From assembly GCF_007827975.1 (NCBI RefSeq), contig NZ_VITT01000013.1: a stretch of DNA of 64,000 nt. The stretch is one strand, 5' to 3'. The notes under the pieces are model-generated. The model saw nothing but the letters and a program-made list of their open reading frames with translations, had not been told where the DNA came from and made no database searches. Made by a program: the position numbers and the translations under genes. Positions 51,633 to 59,796 of this stretch are shown here, in pieces. Source of the stretch: Nitrospirillum viridazoti (GTDB lineage: Bacteria > Pseudomonadota > Alphaproteobacteria > Azospirillales > Azospirillaceae). The stretch's first letter is position 1, and the number at the start of each line of letters is the position of its first letter.

Positions 51633-52202
51633 ATGCTGTCCCTGATCACGGCCCCCTTCCGCCTGCTGTTCCGCCTGGTGGGGTTCCTCATCCTCATGGC
51701 GGTCGTCCTGGTGGTGGTCTTCCCCTACGCGGTGGATCTGCCCGGCTGGGCCCAGACCGTCATGGCGCGCGTGAGCGACGACCCCGCCAGCGGCGTGGTG
51801 GTGCGGGCGGAGCCGGAGGTGCAGCGCGGCGTCATCGCCCGCGTGGTGCTGCATGACCTCAGCCTGGCCAATCCCCTGACGCCGGACCGGCCGTCCATCA
51901 CCGCCGCCCGCGCGGTGGTGGAGGTGGACCCGCTGGCCTCGCTGACCAGCGGCCGGCTGGTGCTGCGCACCCAGATCCTGGACCCGGTGATCTATGCCGA
52001 CCGGCCCATCAATCTGCGCGGCCTATTGGCGGTCGTGGATCGCACCCTGGGCGGCGCCGGGGTGAGCAACAGCGTCAGCCTGGTGGGGGGCAGCGTAAGG
52101 CTGTCAGGCAAGGGTGCGGACACCGGCATCGACCTGGGGGCGGTGACGCTGGAGGCAGCACCCCTTGCCGATCACGCCGGCACGGGTCGCGGCCCGTCCT
52201 GA
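51633..52202 (+). CDS. AsmA-like membrane-anchored protein
   Basis: 189 aa. An N-terminal membrane anchor (residues 10-32, FRLLFRLVGFLILMAVVLVV) is followed by beta-strand repeats with LHDLSLANPLTPDRPSITA and VDPLASLTSGRLVLR, the pattern of AsmA/TamB-type N-terminal strands near lipid and outer-membrane assembly proteins. It is much shorter than AsmA, so it is either a small relative or of independent origin. Its end overlaps the convergent AmpG gene by 31 bp. Confidence 0.6.
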   Translation: MLSLITAPFRLLFRLVGFLILMAVVLVVVFPYAVDLPGWAQTVMARVSDDPASGVVVRAEPEVQRGVIARVVLHDLSLANPLTPDRPSITAARAVVEVDPLASLTSGRLVLRTQILDPVIYADRPINLRGLLAVVDRTLGGAGVSNSVSLVGGSVRLSGKGADTGIDLGAVTLEAAPLADHAGTGRGPS

Positions 52203-53515
52203 TCGGCGGCGGCTTCTTCCTCCACCGGCCGGTGATGGATGTCGGCCCGCCGCGCCAGCCAGGCCAGCAGCACCAGGCCGGGAATGCCCAGGCCGGCGCT
52301 GATGGTGAAGTACAGCGGCCAGGAATTCAGCTGGTCCGCCAGCCAGCCGGTGCCGCCCGACAGGATGTCCAGCGGCAGGGTGGCCAGGCTGGACAGCAGG
52401 GCGTACTGCGTGGCGGTGAAGCCCGTGTCGCACAGGCGGGAAAGGAAGGCGGTGAAGGCCGCGGCACTCATGCCGCCGGCGAAGAATTCCAGCCCCACCA
52501 CCAGGCCCAGCAGGGTCACGCTGTGCGGCTGCGTCGCCAGCACGGCGTACATCAGGTTGGTGATGATCATGAAGGTGCCGCACAGGAACAGGCCGCGCAC
52601 CGCGCCCGTGCGTCCCGCCACCGTGCCGCCGGCGATGGCGCCGGCGATGGCGCAAGCCATGCCCAGCATCTTCGTCACCGCCGCGATCTCCACCTTGGTG
52701 TAGCCGTCGCTCAGGAAGAAGTTGGTGGCCATGACGTTCACATAGACATCGCCCAGCTTGTAGATGGCCACGAATACCAGGATGGCCAGCCAGCCGCGCC
52801 GGGTGGCGAAGCGGGTGAAGGGCGCCACCACCGCGTCCTGCACCCAGACGTCGAAGCGCTGGCGGGGCGGGGCCGGCGGACGCGCGGGCTCCGGCGCCAG
52901 CAGCACGGCCACCATGCCAATGGCCACCAAGGCCGCCATGACCACGTAGACGGTGGACCAGGGCACCAGGGTGGACAGGTACAGGGCACCGGCGCCGGCG
53001 ACGATCATGCCCAGGCGGTAGCCCACCAGATAGGCGCCGGCCCCCGGTGCCTGCAACGTGTCGGGCAGCAACTCCACCCGCAGCGCGTCCAGAACGATGT
53101 CCTGACTGGCCGAGGCGAAGGAGGTGGCGATGGTGGCCATCGCCAGCCAATAGAGGTTGGCGGCGGGATCGCTGGATGCCATGGCCAGCAAGGCCAGCAT
53201 CAGGGCCGCCTGTATCACCAGGGCCCAGCCGCGCCGCTGGCCCAACGCGCGCGTCAGCAGGGGTAGGGGCAGCCGGTCAATCAGCGGCGCCCACAGCGGC
53301 TTGAAGGTGAAGGGGCTGCGCACCATGGCGAACAGGCCGATGGCGGTGCGGCTGACATGCACCTCCGTCAGCCAGGCCGACAGGGTGGAGAACAGCAGGA
53401 AATAGGGCAGTCCGCTGGCGAAGCCCAGGAACAGCACCGTCAGCACGCGACGATCCAGCCAGAGGGTCCATCCGAGGGCGGGTGCGGCGGATGGCGGAGT
53501 CGACGGTGCGGTCAT
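52172..53515 (-). CDS. ampG: AmpG-type MFS muropeptide transporter
   Basis: 447 aa from ATG 53515 (in-frame starts at 53575/53572 would add a Pro/Ser-rich leader). Twelve or more membrane helices. AmpG-like motifs: LGFASGLPYFLLFSTLSAWL, MVRSPFTFKPLWAPLIDRL, ASQDIVLDALRVELLP. AmpG imports GlcNAc-anhydroMurNAc peptides for cell-wall recycling; membership in the broader folate/AmpG group means the substrate is probable rather than certain. It is not next to other recycling genes. Confidence 0.85.
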   Translation of the reverse strand: MTAPSTPPSAAPALGWTLWLDRRVLTVLFLGFASGLPYFLLFSTLSAWLTEVHVSRTAIGLFAMVRSPFTFKPLWAPLIDRLPLPLLTRALGQRRGWALVIQAALMLALLAMASSDPAANLYWLAMATIATSFASASQDIVLDALRVELLPDTLQAPGAGAYLVGYRLGMIVAGAGALYLSTLVPWSTVYVVMAALVAIGMVAVLLAPEPARPPAPPRQRFDVWVQDAVVAPFTRFATRRGWLAILVFVAIYKLGDVYVNVMATNFFLSDGYTKVEIAAVTKMLGMACAIAGAIAGGTVAGRTGAVRGLFLCGTFMIITNLMYAVLATQPHSVTLLGLVVGLEFFAGGMSAAAFTAFLSRLCDTGFTATQYALLSSLATLPLDILSGGTGWLADQLNSWPLYFTISAGLGIPGLVLLAWLARRADIHHRPVEEEAAADQDGPRPVPA

Positions 53516-53612
53516 GGAGGCGGCGCTGCCCTTGATGGGGCCCCTTGATGGGGGCGACTGGGACGGCGGCATCATCGCCTGTGCGGCACGCCCCCGTCCA
53601 GGCTTGACGCCA

Positions 53613-54203
53613 TCACGCCGCCAGCCCGGCCGCGAACAGTTCCGTCACTTGCCGCGCCAGGGCCTCGGGCGACGCCGCGTCGGCCTGGCGGGGCAGGCGG
53701 CCGTCCACCGTCAGGCAGGCCAGGCCATGCACCAGCGACCAGGCGGCCACCACGGCGGCCTCGCGCATCTCCTCCGGCACCAGGCCGGCGACCCGGGCGG
53801 CCAGGATGCCGTAAGCGGTTCCAGCGGTGGGTGGTTTCGGCGGCATGCCGCCGAGCGGCGCCCCGAACATGATGCGGAACAGGGCCGGACGCTCCAGGGC
53901 GAACAGCACATAGGCCACCCCTTGCTCCACCAGGGCCTGGCGCGGGTCCGCCGCTGCGTCCGCCCGGGCCAGGCGGTCGCCCAGGTCGGCGTAGCCCTGC
54001 TCCGCCACCGCCGCCAACAGGTCGGCCTTGTCGGCGAAATGGCGGTAGGGCGCCATGGCTGACACCCCCGCCCCTCGCGCCGCCGCCCGCAGGGTCAGGG
54101 CCTCCACCCCGCTTTCCTCCAGCAGGCTGAGCGCCGTGCGCACCAGGGCGTCGCGCAGATTGCCGTGATGATAGGCGGTCTTCTCAGTTGACACTGTAAA
54201 CAT
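53613..54203 (-). CDS. TetR/AcrR-family repressor
   Basis: 196 aa from ATG 54203 (MFTVSTEKTAYHHGNLRDAL); ATG 54224 would lie over the operator and is less likely. The N-terminal helix-turn-helix reads LRAAARGAGVSAMAPYRHFAD, followed by a TetR_C-type ligand domain. It is divergent from the DUF4188 gene. A palindromic site lies between them, so it probably represses itself and that gene. Confidence 0.9.
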   Translation of the reverse strand: MFTVSTEKTAYHHGNLRDALVRTALSLLEESGVEALTLRAAARGAGVSAMAPYRHFADKADLLAAVAEQGYADLGDRLARADAAADPRQALVEQGVAYVLFALERPALFRIMFGAPLGGMPPKPPTAGTAYGILAARVAGLVPEEMREAAVVAAWSLVHGLACLTVDGRLPRQADAASPEALARQVTELFAAGLAA

Positions 54204-54224
54204 CCCCGTTTTAAATGCCGTCAT

Positions 54225-54239
54225 GTTTACGAAGTAAAC
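54225..54239. promoter_or_regulatory. TetR operator, GTTTAC-gaa-GTAAAC
   Basis: A perfect 6-bp inverted repeat with a 3-bp spacer in the gap between the TetR start and the DUF4188 start (18 bp before ATG 54257). A further GTAAAC half-site sits at 54196-54201. TetR regulators typically bind such sites next to their own genes. Confidence 0.65.
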
Positions 54240-54256
54240 TTCAAGAGGAGGCTGTC

Positions 54257-54706
54257 ATGCAACAGCGCCGCGCCTCGGTCGACCTGTCCGCTTATCCCGA
54301 CCTGGTGGTGATCTACCTGGGCTTTCATGTGAACAGCCTGCGCGGAATCCTGGGCCTGATGCGGCTGGGCCAGGGCCTGAATCGCATCGCCCGGGATTTT
54401 CCCGAGGGCCTGCTGGCGCATGAACGGATGATCTATGGCCTGCGCCACATCGGCATGCGGCAGTACTGGCGCGACCTGGACAGCCTGGAGCGCTTCACCC
54501 GCAGTGAACCGCACAAGACTTGGTGGCGCGACTTCCTGGCCAAGGACGCCGGTGCGGGCTTCTGGCATGAGACCTACCGCCGGCAGGGCGGGATGGAGGC
54601 GGTGTATGTCAACATGCCCCGCCCCATCGGTTTTGGCGCCTTCGCCGCCGCCCGCGCGCCCACCGGCCCGTTCATGAGCGCGCGGGAGCGCCTGGCCGCA
54701 GGCTGA
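54257..54706 (+). CDS. DUF4188 domain-containing protein
   Basis: 149 aa from ATG 54257, preceded by AAGAGGAGG. Dimeric alpha-beta barrel-like sequence (VVIYLGFHVNSLRGILGLMR, YWRDLDSLERFTRS, HKTWWRDF, GFWHETYRR, MEAVYVNMPRPIGFG) as in DUF4188 proteins, often annotated as monooxygenase-like. No catalytic role is proven. Under probable control of the adjacent TetR regulator, as for a ligand-induced detoxification pair. Confidence 0.86.
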   Translation: MQQRRASVDLSAYPDLVVIYLGFHVNSLRGILGLMRLGQGLNRIARDFPEGLLAHERMIYGLRHIGMRQYWRDLDSLERFTRSEPHKTWWRDFLAKDAGAGFWHETYRRQGGMEAVYVNMPRPIGFGAFAAARAPTGPFMSARERLAAG

Positions 54707-54807
54707 CGTTCCGGACTGATGGGCCTTTATCCCTTATCCATTCTGCGTGATGATCGGCGGCCGTCCTTGGGGACGGTCAAGGATAACGGCGTTGAAGGGA
54801 CAGGGGC

Positions 54808-55920
54808 ATGGCGACAACCGGTGCGCGGATGCTGGCAGGTGTGGCTTTGGGGTGGACGCTGCTGGGCGGCACCGCGCTGGCGGCCGAAAAGGCGCACCCC
54901 TGGGCGCTGGAGCTGCATGGCGGCGCCGGCACGGTCGATCCCGCCAAGCTGACGCCGGAGGCGGCGGCCGCTTACCAGGCCGGCATGACCGCGGCGCTGG
55001 AGGCCGGCGCCGCCGTGCTGAAGTCCGGCGGCACGGCGCTGGACGCGGTCGAGGCGGCGGTGAATGTGCTGGAGGATGACCCGCTGTTCAACGCTGGCCG
55101 GGGCGCGGTCTTCACCGCCGCCGGCCGCAATGAGATGGATTCCGCCATCATGGACGGCGCCACCCTGAAGGCCGGTTCCGTCGCCACCGTCACCCACACC
55201 CGCCACCCCGTCAGCCTGGCTCGCGCCGTCATGGAAAAGACGCCGCACGTCATGCTGGCGGGCGAAGGCGCGGACGCCTTTTCCAAGGAGGCAGGCCTGG
55301 AACAGGCCGACCCCGCCTGGTTCTTCACCGAACGGCGCTGGCAGGCGCTGGTCAAGGAACTGACGGAGAAAGGCCTGCCCGTGCCGCCCCGCCCGGCGGG
55401 CGCCCCGCCCGAGCCGGACAAGCACACCCTGCTGGACCTCAGAAACTTCGAGCCGGCTGATGCCCATCGCTTCGGCACGGTGGGCGCCGTGGCCGTGGAC
55501 GCCAAAGGCAACGTGGCCGCCGCCACCTCCACCGGTGGCATGACGGCCAAGCGGCCGGGCCGCATTGGCGACAGCCCCATCATCGGCGCCGGCACCTATG
55601 CCTCCAACCAATCCTGCGCCGTCTCCGCCACCGGCTCGGGCGAGTATTTTATCCGCCTGACCGTGGCGCGTGAGATCTGCGCGCTGGTGCAGTACCGGCA
55701 TATGAAGCTGCAGGCGGCGGTGGATGAGGTGATCCAGCACCGCCTGACGGCCCTGGGCGGCGATGGCGGCGTCATCGCCGCCACCCCCGACGGCACGTTG
55801 GCCTGGGGCTTCAACACCACCGGCATGTACCGCATCCGGGTGAAGCAGGGCGGCACGCCGGAATTCGGCATCTTCAAGGATGAGGGCGCCGCCAAGGCCC
55901 ACCCGAAGAACGAGCCCTGA
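54808..55920 (+). CDS. iaaA: Exported isoaspartyl peptidase/L-asparaginase (Ntn hydrolase)
   Basis: 370 aa. A signal peptide (to about residue 26, TALAA) precedes a plant-type asparaginase. The autocleavage site and nucleophile is Thr224 in HRFGTVGAVAV; substrate residues lie in GGMTAKRPGRIGDSP and GTYASN. The N-terminal half has WALELHGGAG and FNAGRGAVF. It hydrolyses isoaspartyl dipeptides or asparagine after self-cleavage into two subunits; export is unusual relative to E. coli IaaA, which is cytoplasmic. It precedes an exported amidohydrolase 4 bp downstream. Confidence 0.93.
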   Translation: MATTGARMLAGVALGWTLLGGTALAAEKAHPWALELHGGAGTVDPAKLTPEAAAAYQAGMTAALEAGAAVLKSGGTALDAVEAAVNVLEDDPLFNAGRGAVFTAAGRNEMDSAIMDGATLKAGSVATVTHTRHPVSLARAVMEKTPHVMLAGEGADAFSKEAGLEQADPAWFFTERRWQALVKELTEKGLPVPPRPAGAPPEPDKHTLLDLRNFEPADAHRFGTVGAVAVDAKGNVAAATSTGGMTAKRPGRIGDSPIIGAGTYASNQSCAVSATGSGEYFIRLTVAREICALVQYRHMKLQAAVDEVIQHRLTALGGDGGVIAATPDGTLAWGFNTTGMYRIRVKQGGTPEFGIFKDEGAAKAHPKNEP

Positions 55921-55924
55921 TCCC

Positions 55925-57214
55925 ATGCACCGCCTGTTCACGGCCTGCCTGATCGCGTGTCTGTCCTTCCTGCCGCTGGCGGCGCGGGCGGACGATGCCC
56001 TGCTGCTGATCCGCCCGGCCAGGGTCTGGACGGCGGAAGAGGCGGCGCCCCACGCCGGCTGGGCCGTGCTGGTCAGGGGCGACCGCATCCAGGCCGTGGG
56101 GCCGGAGGCCTCCTTGGGCGCGCCGGCTGGTGTGGCGGTGCTGGATTTGCCGGGCGCCACGCTGCTGCCCGGCCTGATCGACCTGCATTCCCACCTGTTC
56201 CTGCACCCCTATAACGAGGCGTCGTGGGATGACCAAGTGCTGCGGGAAAGCCTGTCTTACCGTACCCTGCGGGCGGGGCGTCAGGCCACGGCCACCTTGA
56301 TGGCGGGTTTCACCACCCTTCGTGACCTGGGGACGGAGGGGGCGGGCTATGCCGATGTCGGCCTGAAGAAGGCCATCGAGGATGGGCTGATCCCCGGCCC
56401 GCGCCTGTTCGTCGCCACCCGTGCCATCGTGGCCAGCGGCGCCTATGGTCCCCCCGTCGCCAAGTTCCGCGAGGATATGGACCTACCCCAGGGGGCGGAG
56501 GAGGCGAGCGGTGAGGCGGCGGTGGCCGCTGCTGCCCGCGGCCAGGCGGCGCGCGGCGCGGATTGGATCAAGTTCTATGCCGACTACCGCACCGGTCCCG
56601 ATGGCGGCACCCGTCCCACCTTCAGCCAGGCGGAGATGGCGGCCCTGATCGCCGCTGCCCACGACACCGGCCGCCCGGTGGCGGCGCACGCCGCGTCGGA
56701 TGAGGGTATGCGCCGGGCCGTGCTGGCCGGCGTGGACACCATCGAGCATGGCTATGGCGGCACCGACGCCACCTTCAAGGAGATGGCCAAGCGCGGCGTC
56801 GCCTATCTGCCCACCCTGACGGCGCCGGAGGCCACCAGCCGGTATTTCAAGGGCTACATCCCCGGCCAGACCCCGCCCACACCGGCCATGCAGGCGGCGG
56901 AGGCCGCCTTCCGCCGGGCGATGAAGGCGGGGGTCATCATCGGCTGCGGCAGCGACGTGGGCGTCTTCGCCCATGGCGAGAACGCGCGCGAGTTGGTGTG
57001 GATGGTGCGCTACGGCATGACCCCGACCCAGGCGCTGACAGCGGCCACCGCCACCAACGCCCGCATCCTGGGCCAGGCCGACCATTTCGGCCGCATCCAC
57101 GCCGGTCTGCTGGCCGACCTGGTTGCCGTGACCGGCGACCCCACCCAGGATATTGACGCCGTGGCCAACGTCGTCTTCGTCATGAAGGGCGGCGCGGTGG
57201 TTCGTAAGCCGTGA
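55925..57214 (+). CDS. Exported metal-dependent amidohydrolase
   Basis: 429 aa from ATG 55925, with a signal peptide (MHRLFTACLIACLSFLPLAA). A TIM-barrel amidohydrolase: metal His pair in DLHSHLF, Lys in WIKFYAD, His in VAAHAAS and in IEHGYGG, and Asp in GCGSDVGVFAHG. This is the imidazolonepropionase-like/Xaa-Pro dipeptidase group, which includes dipeptidases with prolyl or lysyl/arginyl preference. Directly after the asparaginase-like peptidase, so both probably break down peptides in the periplasm. Confidence 0.9.
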   Translation: MHRLFTACLIACLSFLPLAARADDALLLIRPARVWTAEEAAPHAGWAVLVRGDRIQAVGPEASLGAPAGVAVLDLPGATLLPGLIDLHSHLFLHPYNEASWDDQVLRESLSYRTLRAGRQATATLMAGFTTLRDLGTEGAGYADVGLKKAIEDGLIPGPRLFVATRAIVASGAYGPPVAKFREDMDLPQGAEEASGEAAVAAAARGQAARGADWIKFYADYRTGPDGGTRPTFSQAEMAALIAAAHDTGRPVAAHAASDEGMRRAVLAGVDTIEHGYGGTDATFKEMAKRGVAYLPTLTAPEATSRYFKGYIPGQTPPTPAMQAAEAAFRRAMKAGVIIGCGSDVGVFAHGENARELVWMVRYGMTPTQALTAATATNARILGQADHFGRIHAGLLADLVAVTGDPTQDIDAVANVVFVMKGGAVVRKP

Positions 57215-57223
57215 GGGGCGACC

Positions 57224-58360
57224 GTGGAACTGTGGAGTCTACCCGAAGCAATCACTGACGTACTGTGGCGCCTAGAAGGCGACCTCCGTCAGGGCCGCGC
57301 GCCCGCTGACAGGGTTCAACAGGCGGTGTCTTTGCTTGCCGATCTGCCACCTCAGAAGCTGGCGGCGGCGGGGCAATACATTCGCGACGCCCTCGTGCCC
57401 GTGCCGTCGGCGCCGTTGGAATTCCTGTCGCGATGGTTGGGGGCAACCCAGGGAGAAGCCGGGCTGCTGCGAACGACGCCGGGCCTGGAGTACCTGTTCC
57501 TTTTCCATCGCGACGGCCACGTTCGGGAGGCCGCCCTGCACAAGATTGATCAGGCGCCGCCGGGTTTATTCTGGATTGCCGCGATCGCTTACCGGCAGAA
57601 TGACTGGGCTGCGGCTGTGCGGGCGGCGGCCCGCCGGTGTGTCGCGCGGATGGCGGCGCACGTGGGGCCCGACGGCATGGCGGACGCGGCCTACTTCCTG
57701 CTGGCCCGTGTGCCGACATGGGGGCGGTGGCGGCTTGAACCGCATAGCGATTCAGAAAACCTGTTCCTGATGAGGCCGGAGATGGCCGATGCTTTGGCCC
57801 GCAGGATAGGCCGCGCCGCCCATGGGCCAGCGGGCGGCGTGCTGCGCCAGGCGCTACGCCAACCCTATATGGATGGCCATTTGCCCACCCTTGCCACGGA
57901 CGCCATTCAGCCTATCGTGCGCATGGTGGCCCTGCACACGCTGATCGAAGGGCAGGCGGCATGGCCGGAGGGGTGGCGTCGCGAAGTAATCAACAAGCCA
58001 TTCAATATCTACCGGTCGATTCCGTTGTACGCGACCAGGCCCATCGCCCGTCCGGAGTCCAAAACCTATTATCTGGAACAAGCCGCTAGGGATCGGTCCG
58101 TAGTTGTGCGCCGCTTGGCGGCGGCGACCCTGGCCCAGGCGTTGGGTCGTGAGAAGGGGGCTGTTTGGAAAGAGTGGCGACCACTGTTGGCCCGGCTGGA
58201 ACAGGACCCCGACCGGTCCATTAGGGAGCGCATAGCCTTCATCCAGGGCCGTCTTGCGCACGGCGGCGGCCCTTTGGTCCCGTACCTTGAAGCACTCTCT
58301 GGCGGTGAGAATTTCGCCCCCGATCGTGATTCCGACCGGGGCCGTGAGATCGAGCTTTGA
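57224..58360 (+). CDS. Hypothetical protein with HEAT-like helical repeats
   Basis: 378 aa with GTG start 57224, 9 bp after the amidohydrolase stop. Almost entirely helical, in paired amphipathic helices that look like degenerate HEAT repeats (AALHKIDQAPPGLFWIAAI, ARRCVARMAAHVGPDGMADA, VRRLAAATLAQALGREKG, RSIRERIAFIQGRLAHGG). No signal peptide, catalytic motif or known family. Slightly lower GC than neighbours. Proteins of this shape often act as scaffolds; function unknown. Confidence 0.6.
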   Translation: MELWSLPEAITDVLWRLEGDLRQGRAPADRVQQAVSLLADLPPQKLAAAGQYIRDALVPVPSAPLEFLSRWLGATQGEAGLLRTTPGLEYLFLFHRDGHVREAALHKIDQAPPGLFWIAAIAYRQNDWAAAVRAAARRCVARMAAHVGPDGMADAAYFLLARVPTWGRWRLEPHSDSENLFLMRPEMADALARRIGRAAHGPAGGVLRQALRQPYMDGHLPTLATDAIQPIVRMVALHTLIEGQAAWPEGWRREVINKPFNIYRSIPLYATRPIARPESKTYYLEQAARDRSVVVRRLAAATLAQALGREKGAVWKEWRPLLARLEQDPDRSIRERIAFIQGRLAHGGGPLVPYLEALSGGENFAPDRDSDRGREIEL

Positions 58361-58390
58361 GATGGCATCCCGACCTACGCCTACGCCGCT

Positions 58391-58993
58391 TTATACGGCC
58401 ACCGCCATAACCTTGGCGAAGCGTTGGAAGGCCGGGCGGTCGGCCAAGCGGTTGAGGTAGGCGCGGAAGACGGGCTTGTCCTTGAACAGGCCCATGACGT
58501 CCAGAGCCCAGTACATCATGACGCCCCATTGGGTGTCGGCGGCGGTGAAGCGGTCGCCCACGGCGTAATCCTGGCTCGACAGGGTGCGCTCCAAGTTCGC
58601 CACCATGTCCTCGAACTTGCCGTAGGCGGCTCCCTTGCCGTCGTAGGGCCACTGGTTCATGTGCGCCACCAGGCAAGGGTCGACCACGGAATCGATGTAG
58701 ATGACGCTGGTCAGGTAGGGGCCGCGGCGCGGGTCGTCCAGGGCGGGGGCCAGGCCCGCCTCCGGGAAGGCATCGGCCAGGTAGAGGGTGATGGCCGCGC
58801 GCTCCGTCACCACGACATCGTTATGGCGGATGGCGGGCACCTTCTTATGCGGTTGGATGGCGCGGTAGCTTTCCGGCGCGCCGCCCTCGGCACGGATGTC
58901 GATGATCTCGCTTTCATAAGGCACGCCCAACTCCTCCAGCAGGTAATGGATGCTGGACGAGCGAGTATGCGGGCAATGGAAGAAGGTGAGCAT
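58391..58993 (-). CDS. Glutathione S-transferase family protein
   Basis: 200 aa. The N-terminal thioredoxin-like domain has TFFHCPHTRSSSIHYLLEEL (Ser or Cys near residue 10-13 in the active region) and the cis-Pro VPAIRHNDVVVTERAAITLYLAD (Glu-Arg/Ser contact to glutathione). A helical C-terminal domain follows. Substrate unknown. It converges on the HEAT-like gene with a 30-bp gap. Confidence 0.9.
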   Translation of the reverse strand: MLTFFHCPHTRSSSIHYLLEELGVPYESEIIDIRAEGGAPESYRAIQPHKKVPAIRHNDVVVTERAAITLYLADAFPEAGLAPALDDPRRGPYLTSVIYIDSVVDPCLVAHMNQWPYDGKGAAYGKFEDMVANLERTLSSQDYAVGDRFTAADTQWGVMMYWALDVMGLFKDKPVFRAYLNRLADRPAFQRFAKVMAVAV

Positions 58994-59117
58994 CGGTGCC
59001 TCCCAAGGGATGTGCTGGCTAAGAGTGCCGGTTGTCGTTGGAGGTCACTTTACCCCTTGCTGCTGACAGGATATGGCAGCAGTCGCGACGCTCCCCCGGA
59101 ATAGCCGCGCGCGCATG

Positions 59118-59148
59118 AAAAAAGGCGGCGCCCCCGGGACGCCGCCTT
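59118..59148 (-). terminator. Rho-independent terminator of the DUF1993 gene
   Basis: 9-bp arms 59122-59130 and 59140-59148 around a 9-nt loop. On the minus strand the stem is followed by a run of T (complement of A 59118-59123), 27 bp past the DUF1993 stop. Confidence 0.85.
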
Positions 59149-59174
59149 CCGTCATTGGCAAAGCCGGGTGTCGC

Positions 59175-59681
59175 TTACGAACGGCCCAGGAAGTCCATCT
59201 TGCCCAGTTCCACGCCATTGTGGCGCAGGATGTCGTAGGCGGTTGTGACGTGGAAAAAGAAGTTGGGCATGGCGAAGAACAGCAGGAAGGTCTGGCCGGG
59301 GAAGTGCACGTCCTCGCCCCGGATCTTCAGGGTGATGGTGCGCTCTTCGCTGCCGTCGATCTGGGCCGGGGTCACGCTCTTCAGGAAATCGACCGTCTTG
59401 GCGATGCGGGCCTGCAGGTCGGCGAAGGTGGTCTCGGTATCGGCGAAGCTGGGGACCTCGACGCCAGCCAGGCGGGCGGCGGCGCCCTTGGCGGCATCGC
59501 TGGCGATCTGGATCTGGCGGGCCAGCGGGTGCATGTCAGGGGCCAGGCGGGCGTTCACGAGCACCGCCGGGTCGATCTTCTTGGCCTCGGCATGGGCCAC
59601 GGCCTTGTCCAGGATGGCGGACAGGTTGCCCAGCAGGCGCAGGAACACCGGCACGGAAGCCTGGTACATGGAAAGCGACAT
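59175..59681 (-). CDS. DUF1993 domain-containing protein
   Basis: 168 aa from ATG 59681 (MSLSMYQASVPVFLRLLGNL); ATG 59690 would add three residues. Conserved DUF1993 pattern: LAPDMHPLARQIQIASDAAK, the PSFADTETTFADLQARI middle and the LLFFAMPNFFFHVTTAYDIL helix, with His residues arranged as in DinB-like four-helix bundles that bind a metal. Function unestablished. It has its own terminator. Confidence 0.9.
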   Translation of the reverse strand: MSLSMYQASVPVFLRLLGNLSAILDKAVAHAEAKKIDPAVLVNARLAPDMHPLARQIQIASDAAKGAAARLAGVEVPSFADTETTFADLQARIAKTVDFLKSVTPAQIDGSEERTITLKIRGEDVHFPGQTFLLFFAMPNFFFHVTTAYDILRHNGVELGKMDFLGRS

Positions 59682-59796
59682 CGGGTGCACTCCGATAAGG
59701 TTGGAATGGCGGCCAAGATACGGGCGCCCCAGGCGGCGGATGTGCGCGCGGTCACCCGGCGCTTGAATTTTACATGACCGACGTGGCGAACGGCTT

